Origin: Klebsiella pneumoniae
GTDB lineage: Bacteria > Myxococcota_A > UBA796 > SXON01
Direction: 5' to 3'
Assembly: GCA_945862325.1 (NCBI GenBank)
Contig: CAMAXZ010000024.1
Span: 1-60,726, forward strand
Length of the DNA stretch: 60,726 nucleotides
Below, in pieces: positions 8,558-18,183 of the stretch. Made by a program: the position numbers and the translations under genes. Below the pieces are notes generated by a model. The model saw only the letters and a program-made list of their open reading frames with translations, had not been told where the DNA came from and ran no database searches. Positions within the stretch are counted from its first letter, which is position 1. Every line of letters begins with the position of its first letter.

Positions 8558-10054
8558 ATGCGTGGCCTCCTCCTCGCCGTCCTGCTCGGCCTCGCTGCAT
8601 GCGCGCCGGCCCGGCTCACCCGCGAAGCGGGTGAGCTCGTGGAGGCCGGGCGTCCGTTCCCGGCCGCGATGCACTACCTCGACGCGCTGGACATCAACCC
8701 CAAGCACAAGAAGGCGCGCGAGGGGCTCGGGGAGGTCGCGAAGGCCGCCTACGAGGCGCGGCTCGCGGCCGCGAAGAAGGCCGAGGACGAAGAGAAGTGG
8801 ACCGACGCGCTCGGCGCCTACAAAGAGGTGCGGCGGCTGCTCGAACGCCTCGAGCAGCACGGGGGCGTGCGGTTCGACACGATCGACGTGGCGGAGCGCA
8901 TCGACGCCATGGAGAACGCCGCAGCAGAAGCGGCGTACCACCTCGGCATGGAACACTACGCCGCCAAGCGGTTCGAGTCCGCCATCGCGCAATTCAAGAA
9001 GGCGCAGGGGTACAAGGCCGGCTTCCGCGACAGCGAGAAGCGCATCGCCGACGTGTGGTTCGCGTGGGGCGACTCCGACCAGGCGGCGGGCGCCTGGCGC
9101 GACGCCGCCGGGCGGTTCATCGAGGCCCAGCGCGCCGGAAACACGAAGGGCGCCGCGCGGGCCGGGGCCATCTACCTCGCGCTCGGCAAGGCGTTCCTCG
9201 CCACCAACGAGTGCAGGCAGTCCGTGCGCGATCTCCGCGCCGCGCGCGACCTCGTCGGCACCGCCGTCGTGAAGTCCGACCTCGAGAAGGCGGAGGCCTG
9301 CGCCGCCACGCCCGTCGCCATCGTGCCCTTCGACGACGCGTCGCGGGCGCGCGTGTCGCTCGCCGGGGCGCTCACCGACGCGCTCGGCGCCGCGGTCCGG
9401 AAAGACGCCACGGACTTCGTGAAGCTGCTCGAGCGCGAAGCGGTGTACGAGCTGCTCGCGGAGCAGAAGCTCACGGCGACGAAGGCGAGCAAGTCCGGCA
9501 AGCTGCCCGGCGCCAACTGGCTCGTCGTGGGGCGTATCGACGACTCGCGCGTGCAGGACGCGCGCGTCGGGTCGAGCCCGCGGTCGGTCCTCGGGCGGCT
9601 GGAGAGCGTATGTGAGCGCACCACGCCGGAAGGCCAGATCGTGCAGGACCCGTGCGTGATCGACGTGCCGCTCCGCTACGTCGAGTACGCCGGCACGTCG
9701 GGGGCGCGCATGCGCGGGGCGATCCGCGTCCTCGACGCCCGAACCGGCGTGCAAAGCGCCATCTACCCGTTCGACGTCACGCAGTCCGACAACGTCCTGT
9801 TCGTGGACGGCTTCGTCGGCCCGGACGGCCGGCCGGTCGGCGTGCGTCCGTTCGACCGTGGCGGCCCCGAGGTCGGGATCCCCGGCGAGCTCTACCAGCT
9901 CCTCGGGGAACGCCGCGAGCTGGTGAGCGAGGCGGAGCTGGCGCGGAGGGTCGTGTCAACGATCGCGGCCGAGGCGGCGAAAGCCACGTTGAACGTGGTG
10001 GACTATGAAGCGAAGGCGACCGACCCGGTGAAGTTGACCATCAAGCCGATGTGA
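8558..10054 (+). CDS. Lipoprotein with TPR-like repeats and a CsgG-like C-terminal part
   Basis: The protein (498 residues from the ATG at 8558) opens with a lipoprotein signal (LLAVLLGLAAC). Helical repeats follow: HYLDALDINPKHKKAREGL, DALGAYKEVRRL and HLGMEHYAAKRFESAIAQF have TPR spacing. From about residue 245 the pattern VAIVPFDDASRA, then FVKLLEREAVYELLAEQ, resembles the curli-secretion CsgG/GNA1162 fold, where an outer-membrane lipoprotein oligomerises. I cannot say more about its role. It may be translated with the upstream LTD lipoprotein. Its last 14 bases overlap the 3' end of kefC on the other strand. Confidence 0.75.
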   Translation: MRGLLLAVLLGLAACAPARLTREAGELVEAGRPFPAAMHYLDALDINPKHKKAREGLGEVAKAAYEARLAAAKKAEDEEKWTDALGAYKEVRRLLERLEQHGGVRFDTIDVAERIDAMENAAAEAAYHLGMEHYAAKRFESAIAQFKKAQGYKAGFRDSEKRIADVWFAWGDSDQAAGAWRDAAGRFIEAQRAGNTKGAARAGAIYLALGKAFLATNECRQSVRDLRAARDLVGTAVVKSDLEKAEACAATPVAIVPFDDASRARVSLAGALTDALGAAVRKDATDFVKLLEREAVYELLAEQKLTATKASKSGKLPGANWLVVGRIDDSRVQDARVGSSPRSVLGRLESVCERTTPEGQIVQDPCVIDVPLRYVEYAGTSGARMRGAIRVLDARTGVQSAIYPFDVTQSDNVLFVDGFVGPDGRPVGVRPFDRGGPEVGIPGELYQLLGERRELVSEAELARRVVSTIAAEAAKATLNVVDYEAKATDPVKLTIKPM

Positions 10055-11954
10055 GCTCGTCGTCATCGTCGCCCTCGGGCACGAGGCCGAGCCCGGCGCG
10101 AATGGCGTGGGTGTCCCATCCGTGGTCGCGGAACTCCGCCGCGTCGCGCGTGTCGGTCTGAAGCACCGCGTTCAAGGCGCTGATCCGCTCGCGCGCCGTA
10201 CGTACGAGGGTGGCCGTGTCCTTGCGCACCGCCGCGAGCTCGCGCACGGTCTCCTCGTCGTGGTGCCGGAAGGTCCGGGCGGCGCGATGCGCCCGGTGCC
10301 CGTGCACGCCGAGCCGCCGAAGGGCGTCGACGCCCACGCGGATCGAGGTGTCGAACGTCTCGCGGTAGACCCCGTCGACGCCGAGCTCCACGAGGTCGTA
10401 CGCCTCGGTGCGGCCGCGTGCGCGCGCGAGGACGGGCAGGTGGGGGAAGTGCTTTTGCACCTGGCGCACGATGTCGAGCGCCTTGTGGTGGTCGTCGACC
10501 GCGACGATGAGCAGCCGGGCGGTGGCGGCCCCCGCGGCGCGCAGGAGATCCAGGCGTGACGCGTCGCCGTAGTGCACGGTGGTCCCGAAGCGGCGGAGGA
10601 TCTCGATCTGGTCGATGTCGGAGTCCAAGACGGTGACGCCCACGCCGTTGGCGCGGAGGAACCGGCCGCAGATCTGCCCGAAGCGCCCGAAGCCCGCGAT
10701 GATGACCGGCGCGTGCTCGTCGATGGCGTCGGGCTCCCGCTCCGCCGCGGCCTCGGGGCGCAGGCGCGGCAGGATCACCCGCTCCACCACCGTGAAGGCG
10801 ATGGGCGAGGCCGCCATCGACAGCGCCGTCACGGCGACGAGGGTGCTGGCGACGTCGTCGGGAAGCACGCCGTTGCCGCGCGCGAAGGCGAGGAGCACGA
10901 ACGCGAATTCGCCGACCTGGCCCAGCGCCGCCGCGAACACCGCGGTCTGGCTCGGGTCGGTGCGCGCGCCGCGCGCGAGCGCGATCAGCACGCCGATCTT
11001 CACCGCCATGACCCCGCCGAGCAGGGCGAGGACGCGGACCGGAGCGCCCGCCAGGAGCCCGAAGTCCATCGAGGCGCCCACGGCGATGAAGAACAACCCG
11101 AGCAACAACCCCTTGAACGGCTCGATGTCGCTCTCGAGCTCGTGCCGGTACTCGCTGTTGGCGAGCATGACCCCGGCGAGGAACGCGCCGAGCGCAGGCG
11201 ACAGGCCCACCATCGACATCAGCACCGTGACGCCCACCACGAGCAGCAGGGCCGCGGCGGTGAACATCTCGCGGAGGCCGGTGGCGGCCACGACGCGCAT
11301 GGCCGGACGCACGAGGTACCCCCCGACCACGATGACGAGCAGGATGGCCCCGAGCACGATCGCTCCCTGTTGCCAGGCGGGCAGTCCGGCGATCAACGAC
11401 GGGTTCGCGTGTGCGGCGTCGTCGGCGTGGGCGTCCATCGGCACGGTGGCGAGGAGGGGGAACGCCGCGAGCATCGGAATGACCGCGATGTCCTGGAAGA
11501 GCAGGACCGAGAAGGACTTCTGGCCCGCGTCGGAGCGGAGGAGCCCCTTCTCGGCGAGCGTCTGCAGGCCGATGGCGGTCGACGACATCGCGAGGATCAA
11601 ACCGGCGCCCACCGCCTGCTGCCACGGGAGCCCCACCGCGATGGCCCCGGTGGCCAGCACCACGGCCGTGATCGCGACCTGCGCGCCGCCGAGCCCGAGG
11701 ATGGGGCCTCGGAGGCGCCACAGCGTGGCGGGCTCGAGCTCCAATCCGACGAGGAACAACATCATCACGACGCCGAACTCGGCGAAGTGCATCACGTCTT
11801 CGGAGGCGCCGACGAGGTCGAGGCCACAGGGCCCGATGATCGCCCCGGCGAGGAGGTAGCCGAGCACCGACCCGAGGCCCAGCCGCTTCGCGAGGGGGAC
11901 GACGAGCAGCGCGGCGCCGAGGTAGACGAGCGCCTCCAAAAAAAGCTGGTTCAA
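10041..11954 (-). CDS. kefC: KefC-type potassium/proton antiporter
   Basis: A 637-residue CPA2-family transporter. Twelve or so membrane helices span residues 1-385, including GSVLGYLLAGAIIGPCGLDL, LFLVGLELEP and SVLLFQDIAVIPML. A linker leads to an RCK/TrkA-N domain with the Rossmann loop VIIAGFGRFGQICGRFL and DSDIDQIEILRRFG. In the known system this domain senses glutathione adducts and opens potassium efflux to protect against electrophiles. A TTG start at 11954 overlaps the kefF stop (TTGA); no ATG or GTG lies in the right place, so coupling is likely. The kefF-kefC order matches Enterobacteria. Confidence 0.9.
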   Translation of the reverse strand: MNQLFLEALVYLGAALLVVPLAKRLGLGSVLGYLLAGAIIGPCGLDLVGASEDVMHFAEFGVVMMLFLVGLELEPATLWRLRGPILGLGGAQVAITAVVLATGAIAVGLPWQQAVGAGLILAMSSTAIGLQTLAEKGLLRSDAGQKSFSVLLFQDIAVIPMLAAFPLLATVPMDAHADDAAHANPSLIAGLPAWQQGAIVLGAILLVIVVGGYLVRPAMRVVAATGLREMFTAAALLLVVGVTVLMSMVGLSPALGAFLAGVMLANSEYRHELESDIEPFKGLLLGLFFIAVGASMDFGLLAGAPVRVLALLGGVMAVKIGVLIALARGARTDPSQTAVFAAALGQVGEFAFVLLAFARGNGVLPDDVASTLVAVTALSMAASPIAFTVVERVILPRLRPEAAAEREPDAIDEHAPVIIAGFGRFGQICGRFLRANGVGVTVLDSDIDQIEILRRFGTTVHYGDASRLDLLRAAGAATARLLIVAVDDHHKALDIVRQVQKHFPHLPVLARARGRTEAYDLVELGVDGVYRETFDTSIRVGVDALRRLGVHGHRAHRAARTFRHHDEETVRELAAVRKDTATLVRTARERISALNAVLQTDTRDAAEFRDHGWDTHAIRAGLGLVPEGDDDDELTSA

Positions 11955-12589
11955 GGTGACACCTCGTCGATGCGCTCGGCGGTGGCGGCGCGGTCGAGGG
12001 GCACCGCCCCGTCGCGCAGGGCGACCAGGACCTCCCGGTAGCGGCGCGCCCGCTCGCCGATTCCGTCCGGGTCGAGCCGGTGCGCCCCGTGCGAGACGAA
12101 GGGAGGGAGGAACGTCATTCCACACAGGTGGACGGTCTGTTCGACCGGCGCGAGCAGCTGGCGGATCGTGAACCGGTTCGACCCGGTCGGCTGGTAGGCG
12201 GTCATCGGGCCGCCCGTCGACACGACCGGCAGAAAGACCTTTCCATGGAGCTTCTTGCCAAGCGGCCCGTACGCCCAGTTGAACTCGAGCACCATGTCCT
12301 GCCACTCTTTCAACAGCGACGGCGTGCTGTACCAGAAGAACGGCCACTGCCAGACGACGACGTCATGGGCCAGCAGGAGCTCCTGCTCTCGGCCGACGTC
12401 GATGTCGAAGTCCGGGTAGGCGTCGTACAGGTCGTGGGTGGTCACCCCCTCGAGATCGAGGATCGACGTGGTGAGTGCGCGATTCACGCGCGAGCGGTGC
12501 ATGGCGGGGTGCGCGACGAGCACCAGGACGCGGCCACTGGATCCGCGGGGCGCCGCGCGTAGCCGCTTTCGGGCGGGAGCGGTCGACAT
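11951..12589 (-). CDS. kefF: KefF-like flavodoxin-fold NAD(P)H oxidoreductase
   Basis: A 212-residue flavodoxin-like protein of the YheR/KefF type, the ancillary subunit that activates KefC and has quinone-reductase activity. Landmarks: RVLVLVAHPAMHRSRVNRAL at the start, VVWQWPFFWYSTPSLLKEWQD for the FMN-binding region, and STGGPMTAYQPTG. I take the ATG at 12589; a GTG lies two codons upstream. It overlaps kefC by 4 bases. The pair is a known electrophile-defence unit. Confidence 0.9.
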   Translation of the reverse strand: MSTAPARKRLRAAPRGSSGRVLVLVAHPAMHRSRVNRALTTSILDLEGVTTHDLYDAYPDFDIDVGREQELLLAHDVVVWQWPFFWYSTPSLLKEWQDMVLEFNWAYGPLGKKLHGKVFLPVVSTGGPMTAYQPTGSNRFTIRQLLAPVEQTVHLCGMTFLPPFVSHGAHRLDPDGIGERARRYREVLVALRDGAVPLDRAATAERIDEVSP

Positions 12590-12634
12590 GCGCACGCGTA
12601 GCCCACCGCGAACCCCGCCGGCACGGTCGGCGTG

Positions 12635-13930
12635 TCACCCGCCCAAATCCGGCTCGATGTCGCGGTCGCGGAGCATGCGCCGCCGCTCGTGGATCTGGCT
12701 GGTGTCGTGCCCGACGAAGATCGACTTGAAGAGGTCCGCGGCGACCTCGAGCTGCTTTCGGAGGCCGACCATCTTGACGAGGTACACGAACGCCCACAGG
12801 TACCAGGCGATCCACCCCGCGATCGGCACGCCGAACAGCGACGCGACCGTGGAGTGCTTTCCGAGGCCGACGAAGTAGCCGAAGTCGACGAAACGCAGCG
12901 TCCCGAGTGGCCGACCGGCGATCGTCGCCTCGATGTTCTCGGCGACGAGGCGCCCGGTCTGGATGGCGCCCTGCGCCACCGCGGGCACGCGGCGCTCGTC
13001 GTTGGCGCCCACGCGCATGTCGGCGAGGTCGCCGATGGCCCACACGCCCGGAGCCACCTGCCCGTGTGGGTCGACGACGAGCCTCCCGCCACGCGTGGTC
13101 GGCCACGGCCAGGGCGTCTCGATCTGGCCCCCGCGGATGCCCGTGGTCCAGATCAACGTGTGCGCCGGAAGCACGGCGCCGTCGTCCATCGTGACCGAAC
13201 CTTCGTCGACGCGCACGACCTTGCGGTGAAGGATCAGGTTGACCCCGATGTGTCGAAGGTGCTCCGCCGCCACGCGGCTGTGCTGCTCCATCAAGCCGGG
13301 AAGCAGCCGGTCGGCCGCCTCGATCATGTGCACGGCCGGCAGGTTGGCGGAGACCGACGGGTAGAGGCGGAACATCGTCTCTCGGAACATCCGGACCAGC
13401 TCGCTGCACACCTCGACGCCCGTGATTCCGCCGCCCGCGACGACGAAGGTCAGCAGCTCGCGGCGCTTCGCGGCGTCCTCCGCCTGGTCCGCGAGCTCCC
13501 ACATCTCGACGACGTGCGCGCGGAGGCGGATCGCGTCCATCAGGGTCTTGAAGGGGAAGCTGTGCTCTTCCGCGCCGGGGATGCCGAAGTAGTTGGTGGC
13601 GGCGCCGACGGCGAGCACGAGGTGGTCGTACGGCACCACGAGGTCGTTGTGCAGGTGCAAGACCCGGGCTTCCGTGTCGATTCGACGAAGCTTGTTGCGG
13701 ACGAAGCGGATCTTCCGCGGCCCGGTGAAGCTGCGCAGCGGGTACACGATGTGCCGTGTCTCCACCTCACCGCTCGCCACGCTCGGCAGGAGCGGGTTGA
13801 ACTGGAAGAAGTTCTCTTTGTCGATGAGCGTCAGGTGGATCTGCCCGCGGCGGCTCGCGCCCTGCAGGCGGCGACACACCTCGAGGCCGCCGAAGCCACC
13901 CCCGACCACCACCACGCGCGGCACAGACAT
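12635..13930 (-). CDS. ndh: Type II NADH dehydrogenase (NDH-2)
   Basis: A 431-residue single-subunit, non-proton-pumping NADH:quinone oxidoreductase. It has an FAD-binding GGGFGGLEVCRRL at the N-terminus, an NADH-binding VVAGGGITGVEVCSEL near residue 165, and the second FAD motif GVWAIGDLADM. The C-terminal stretch (IAGWIAWYLWAFVYLVKMVG) is the amphipathic/hydrophobic anchor that holds such enzymes on the inner membrane. It is separated from kefF by 45 bases on the same strand and may be in one transcript with it. Confidence 0.92.
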   Translation of the reverse strand: MSVPRVVVVGGGFGGLEVCRRLQGASRRGQIHLTLIDKENFFQFNPLLPSVASGEVETRHIVYPLRSFTGPRKIRFVRNKLRRIDTEARVLHLHNDLVVPYDHLVLAVGAATNYFGIPGAEEHSFPFKTLMDAIRLRAHVVEMWELADQAEDAAKRRELLTFVVAGGGITGVEVCSELVRMFRETMFRLYPSVSANLPAVHMIEAADRLLPGLMEQHSRVAAEHLRHIGVNLILHRKVVRVDEGSVTMDDGAVLPAHTLIWTTGIRGGQIETPWPWPTTRGGRLVVDPHGQVAPGVWAIGDLADMRVGANDERRVPAVAQGAIQTGRLVAENIEATIAGRPLGTLRFVDFGYFVGLGKHSTVASLFGVPIAGWIAWYLWAFVYLVKMVGLRKQLEVAADLFKSIFVGHDTSQIHERRRMLRDRDIEPDLGG

Positions 13931-13967
13931 GTGGCATCCCCGAAGTGTCGCATCCTAACAGCAATCT

Positions 13968-13993
13968 CGAAGATTCACCGCGAAGATTCACCG
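13968..13993. repeat. 13-bp perfect tandem duplication
   Basis: The 13-base unit CGAAGATTCACCG occurs twice without a gap, at 13968-13980 and 13981-13993. It lies between ndh and the minus-strand gene ending at 13988, whose stop codon is inside one copy. It looks like a replication-slippage event; I see no regulatory meaning. Confidence 0.85.
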
Positions 13994-14464
13994 CGCCGCG
14001 GGGTGTCCGAGCGCCTGCGGGGTGTAGCCCTTCGGGGTCGGGCGCCCGTCGCGCGGCGCCGTGGGCGGCGCGCCGCCGGCCTGCTCGACGCTGGTGTACA
14101 CCCGTGGTTCGACCTCGGCCCACGGGTAGAGCTGCCGCGCCGCGCGTGCGAACTCCAACGCCTGCTGGTCCACCTTGTGCGCCCGCCGGGCGACGTCCTT
14201 CTTCTCCGTGACCTTCAGCTCGACCACGAGCAGCCCACGCGCGCCATCGAAGAACAGCAGGTCTCCCGCCTGTCCGAGCCGCGCGACCCACTCCAGTCCC
14301 ACGAGCAGCGGGTGGCTCGGCAAGAGTGATGGGCTGTGCACCACGAGGTGACGGCGGAGGGCGGCCTCGCCCGACACGTCCCAGTCGCGGCCGATGACGT
14401 AGGCGCGAAGTACGGCATCGCGACGTTCGGCTTCGCCGGGGGCACGGAGATCGAGGGCCTGCAT
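13988..14464 (-). CDS. Small PD-(D/E)XK-like nuclease-fold protein, function unknown
   Basis: A 158-residue protein with no clear named family. Residues 68-84 (GDLLFFDGARGLLVVELKV) give an Asp...Glu-X-Lys arrangement (Asp68, Glu82, Lys84), and KVDQQALEFARA about 15 residues on gives the Gln-containing helix that often follows. This is the pattern of the PD-(D/E)XK nuclease core seen in NucS-like and NERD-like proteins. The last 35 residues are Pro/Gly-rich. It is divergent from the giant repeat gene at 14502, with 37 bases between. A housekeeping or defence nuclease are both possible; activity is unproven. Confidence 0.6.
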   Translation of the reverse strand: MQALDLRAPGEAERRDAVLRAYVIGRDWDVSGEAALRRHLVVHSPSLLPSHPLLVGLEWVARLGQAGDLLFFDGARGLLVVELKVTEKKDVARRAHKVDQQALEFARAARQLYPWAEVEPRVYTSVEQAGGAPPTAPRDGRPTPKGYTPQALGHPAAR

Positions 14465-14501
14465 CTGGATCGGATATCATTCGGCGTCCTCCGGAGGCCG
14501 C

Positions 14502-17500
14502 ATGGGCCAGTCGCGCACCCCGTCCAAGCCCACTCCTCAACGCTCCACGCGCGCGCCCACCCGCGGCGGCGGCGCCACGACGAACGCCCAGCGCGCCGGC
14601 AACGCGGCGGCGGTCGCGCCACGCTCGGGAGGGGTCGGCGACACCCTGCGCGGGTGGTGGGACGGCGCCACGAAGGCGGTCGGCGACGCCTACGACGCCA
14701 CGACGCAAGCCGTCGGCGAGGCGTGGGACACCACCAAGCGGGTCGCGGGGGATGTCTCGGATGTCGTAGGTTCGAGCTCGGTCGACTACAAGGACGGCAA
14801 GCTCTCGGCCACCACCGACATGGACGAGGTGATGGACCTGCTGCCGGAGTCGATGCGCGCCGGCGTGCGCCTCGACAAGAACGATCCCGCCGCCAACCGC
14901 GTCAACCTCGAGTACGACACCAAGAGCGGCACGCTCACGGTCGGGGTCCCCGACCTCCAGATGCAAGGCTTGTCGGGCAATGGGGTCCGCGCCGGCGCCA
15001 CGCGCATGAGCGGAATCGTGGTGACGATGGAGGGCGCCGACCGGAAAGCCCGGGAGATCGTTCAGAAGAAGGCCGGCGAGACCGTTGCCGGCTGGGTGTT
15101 CGGCGACGGCAAGAAGACGGCGACGCCGCAGCGCACGACGATGAAGGTGGCCAAGGCCGTCGCGTCGGACGTCGCGGCCGACGGGGTCGGCGCGAGCGCC
15201 CGCCAGATCGACCTCGGCGCCGTCGACATCGTCCTCGAGGAGGCCGGGCAGGGCAAGGCGAGCGCGTTCTTCTCGGTCGGCACCGCGACGGTGAGCGGGC
15301 TCCAGAGCAAGGGCGGCAGCGCGGCCGAGGTCGGCGCGACCAACCTCTCGGGGGCGATCACCCCGAACCGGGAGCAGGGTCACCTCGCGGCGGAGCGCCT
15401 GAGCGCGCGGCAGCTCGACGCGGGCGGCGGCACCGTGGGCGACGCGGAGCTGCGCGGCTTGCGCGCCGGGTTCTCCAACGCGGGCGGCGGGGCGCCGCTG
15501 CTCGACGAGCGGGCCGACACCGACCTCCGGGCGAACGTCAGCGTGGCGGGGCTCAACGCCAGCAACGCCGCCGCGGGGCCCAACCGGGTCGGGGCCTTGT
15601 CCGCGACGAACCTCAGCGCCGCGCACGCCGCCGGCGTCACCGACCTCGACGCTGACGCGATCGACGCGTCGGGCCTCGACACCGAGGCGGTCGACGCCGA
15701 GACGGTCGCGCTGTCCAAGGTCCACGCCGGCTCCGGCGGCGACGCGCCCAAGCCGTTCGTCAACTTCGGGGCGGGTAACGCCACCGGGGTGCGCGTGAAC
15801 GCGGGCGGCGTCCAGGCCAACGCGGCCACCCTCAACGCGAGCGGGGTGAAGTTGTCGGCGGGCGACGAGGCCGGCACCGCCAACGGCGTGAACGCCACGG
15901 GCGTCCGCGTGGCCAACAAGGGCTCCGTGTACAACGCCAACCGCCTGTCCGCGAAGGACGTGGCGGCCGCCAACAACCGGCTGAAGCTCGGGTCCGTGGC
16001 CGCCGACGGCCTGACGACCCCCGACGTCTCCGTGGGGAGTGTGCGCGGCGAGACCATCGACGTGAACGCCGAGCGCGAACAGATGCGCCTCGAAGCGGCG
16101 CGCCTGCACGCCACGCGCGTCTCCGGGAAGGACGCGTCGGTGGCGGGCGCGGACGTGCGCGGCCTCAGCGCCACCATGGGCGGCGGGGCGGTCGGCGCCC
16201 GCGCCACGGGCGTGGATCTCACCGGGGTGGACACGCGCGACCTCGACGCGGCCCAGATCTCTGCCGCCAACCTCGGTGTCTCGACGGGCGGCGGCGGCGT
16301 GTCGGTAGACGCGTCGCGGCTCGACGCGCGGGGCGTCGCCACGGGCGGAGCCACGGTGGACGCGGCGAACGTCAGCCGCGCCCGGGTGTCGCGTGACCGC
16401 GATGGCGCGGTGGCGGCCTCGGTCGGCCAGCTCGGGGTGCAGGGCGTGAAGGCGGGCGACGCCCGCGTGGCCGAGGCGAGCGCCACGAACGCCCGGTTGA
16501 ACCTCTCGGGTGGTCGTGTGGCGGTCGGCGCTGACGCCCTCGGCGTGGCGGGCGTGGACACCCGCGAGGTCGATCTCGCCCGCGGGCAGGTGTCAGGCCT
16601 CGACGCGAACGTCGATCTCGCCGATCCGCGGCGCGGCTCCGGCGCCTTCGGCTCCGCCTCCGTGAGCGGGCTCGACAGCCGCGGCCTGAGCGCGCGTGAA
16701 GCCGAGGTTCGCGGCGCGGCGTGGTCCAACGACAGCACGAACGCCAGCCTCCGCGTCGACGCCCTCCGTGCCACGCGCGCGGTCGGCCAGGGCGCGCGCG
16801 CGGACAGCCTCGCGGTCAACGGCGTGGCGGCGCGGTTCGACGGGGCTTCGGAGCGTGGGTCGGTCTCCGTGGCCGACGCGAGCGCGCGTGGGGCGACCGT
16901 GGGCGGCACGACCATCGGCGCCGTCGACGCGAGCGCCGTACAGGCGGACGTGGTCAACCGCGGCGGTGGCCTCCCGGGTCTCGACGACAAGCGGGACGAC
17001 CTGCGGGCGCGTGCCCGCGTCGGCCAGGCGTCCGCTTCGGGCATCGACGGCGAGGTGGTCGACATGGGCGGCGCGCGCGCGACCGGCCTCACGGTCGACA
17101 CGACCGGCAAGAGCCCGTCCCTCGGCGTGGACGCGGCGCGCGTGGACGACGTGGCCGTGCGCACCGGCGGAATGGGCCTGCACGTGGGCTCGGCCGAGGT
17201 GGCGAACGGCCGCGCCGCGATGACGGGCCCCGGCCTCGACGCGTCTGCGAGCCGCGCGAAGGCCACGGATCTCGCTTTCTCCGCGTCCTACGCGAATCCC
17301 AAGGGCGCGGCGTCGGGCGCGTCCCGCGGCGCGGGCGCGGCACGTGGCGCGGGCACGCGGGGCTCCGCGCTCCCCGAGGCCAAGGTCGACCCGATGGGCC
17401 TCCTCGCTCGCGTGGACGACGCCAGCGTGCGCGCCAGCCTACCGCTCAACGCGGGCGACCAGGGCGTCGCCGAGGTGCGCCCGAACACGACCGCGAACGC

Positions 17501-18179
17501 CCAGCTCGAGGTGCGCGACGGCGCGATCGACCCGGACCGCACCCGCGTCGACTTCACCCGACCGCTGGACGGGCCTCTGTGGACCGAGGCGAACGGCGTG
17601 TACCTCGAGCGCGGCAAGAAGCCGGGCACCGGTCGCGCGAAGGTCGACGTACAAGGGTGGTTCGACCAGGACGTGACCGAGAGCTTGCCGGGCAAGCCCA
17701 AGGACATGCCCTTGGACCTCGACACCCTCGCGCGCAGCGTCTCCGGGTCCAATGGCGCGGGGAGCGCCCGCGGCGGCGCTGCGACCGGCTCGCGCTCGAC
17801 CGGCGGCGCGTCCACGGGCGGCGCCTCCCCGGGCGGCGCGGCGGGCATGGCTGACCTCTCCAAGCTCCGGATGGAGGGCTCCGCCAGCCTGAGCAACGGC
17901 GCGGTCGACCTCGGCGTGGCCTCCGGCACCCTCGCCGGCCGCGGTCCCACCGACAACGCCGCGTCTTTCCAGGCCGACGGCGCGGGCAACCTCGCGCTCA
18001 TGTTCGCCCGCCTGCTCGTGTCGAACGTGCGCATCGACGCGGGCGGTCAGGACACCAAGGCCGGCGCGCTCAGCACGAGCGACGCCAAGCTCCGATTGAG
18101 CCAGGGCAAGGACACGCAGCGGGTGGAGGGGTCGATCGGCGCGGTGGACGTGAAGGACGTGTCGACCACCGCGCGTTGA
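14502..18179 (+). CDS. Giant repetitive, probably beta-solenoid protein of unknown function
   Basis: A 1225-residue protein with a strong GGAGG ribosome site before its ATG and no signal peptide. Residues 1-40 are a Ser/Thr/Pro/Gly-rich leader ending in GNAAA. Residues 100-190 form a compact region (VDYKDGKLSATTDMDEVMDL). From about 225 to 925 the chain is Ala/Gly/Val/Asp-rich and repetitive, with stretches of five-residue period such as DLDAD-AIDAS-GLDTE-AVDAE near residues 380-400 and GVDLT-GVDTR-DLDAA near 570-590, as in pentapeptide-repeat solenoids. Gly/Ala/Ser-rich linkers lie near 930-955 and 1080-1115, and a separate C-terminal domain follows. Lys, Cys and aromatic residues are scarce. 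I recognise no family. The leader resembles those of DUF4157/contractile-injection-associated proteins, a weak hint. Confidence 0.75.
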   Translation: MGQSRTPSKPTPQRSTRAPTRGGGATTNAQRAGNAAAVAPRSGGVGDTLRGWWDGATKAVGDAYDATTQAVGEAWDTTKRVAGDVSDVVGSSSVDYKDGKLSATTDMDEVMDLLPESMRAGVRLDKNDPAANRVNLEYDTKSGTLTVGVPDLQMQGLSGNGVRAGATRMSGIVVTMEGADRKAREIVQKKAGETVAGWVFGDGKKTATPQRTTMKVAKAVASDVAADGVGASARQIDLGAVDIVLEEAGQGKASAFFSVGTATVSGLQSKGGSAAEVGATNLSGAITPNREQGHLAAERLSARQLDAGGGTVGDAELRGLRAGFSNAGGGAPLLDERADTDLRANVSVAGLNASNAAAGPNRVGALSATNLSAAHAAGVTDLDADAIDASGLDTEAVDAETVALSKVHAGSGGDAPKPFVNFGAGNATGVRVNAGGVQANAATLNASGVKLSAGDEAGTANGVNATGVRVANKGSVYNANRLSAKDVAAANNRLKLGSVAADGLTTPDVSVGSVRGETIDVNAEREQMRLEAARLHATRVSGKDASVAGADVRGLSATMGGGAVGARATGVDLTGVDTRDLDAAQISAANLGVSTGGGGVSVDASRLDARGVATGGATVDAANVSRARVSRDRDGAVAASVGQLGVQGVKAGDARVAEASATNARLNLSGGRVAVGADALGVAGVDTREVDLARGQVSGLDANVDLADPRRGSGAFGSASVSGLDSRGLSAREAEVRGAAWSNDSTNASLRVDALRATRAVGQGARADSLAVNGVAARFDGASERGSVSVADASARGATVGGTTIGAVDASAVQADVVNRGGGLPGLDDKRDDLRARARVGQASASGIDGEVVDMGGARATGLTVDTTGKSPSLGVDAARVDDVAVRTGGMGLHVGSAEVANGRAAMTGPGLDASASRAKATDLAFSASYANPKGAASGASRGAGAARGAGTRGSALPEAKVDPMGLLARVDDASVRASLPLNAGDQGVAEVRPNTTANAQLEVRDGAIDPDRTRVDFTRPLDGPLWTEANGVYLERGKKPGTGRAKVDVQGWFDQDVTESLPGKPKDMPLDLDTLARSVSGSNGAGSARGGAATGSRSTGGASTGGASPGGAAGMADLSKLRMEGSASLSNGAVDLGVASGTLAGRGPTDNAASFQADGAGNLALMFARLLVSNVRIDAGGQDTKAGALSTSDAKLRLSQGKDTQRVEGSIGAVDVKDVSTTAR

Positions 18180-18183
18180 GCGA

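Noticed and set aside
7625..8600. Antisense frames through the Asp-Thr tract giving long VSVSVS or VRVRIGV repeats
   Set aside because: They are mirror readings of the six-base repeat; the plus frame has a lipobox and a recognisable C-terminal domain.
15380..17266. 628-codon minus-strand frame inside the giant repeat gene
   Set aside because: Pro/Arg/Ala/Ser-rich shadow; the plus-strand gene has a strong ribosome site and an unbroken frame with structured ends.
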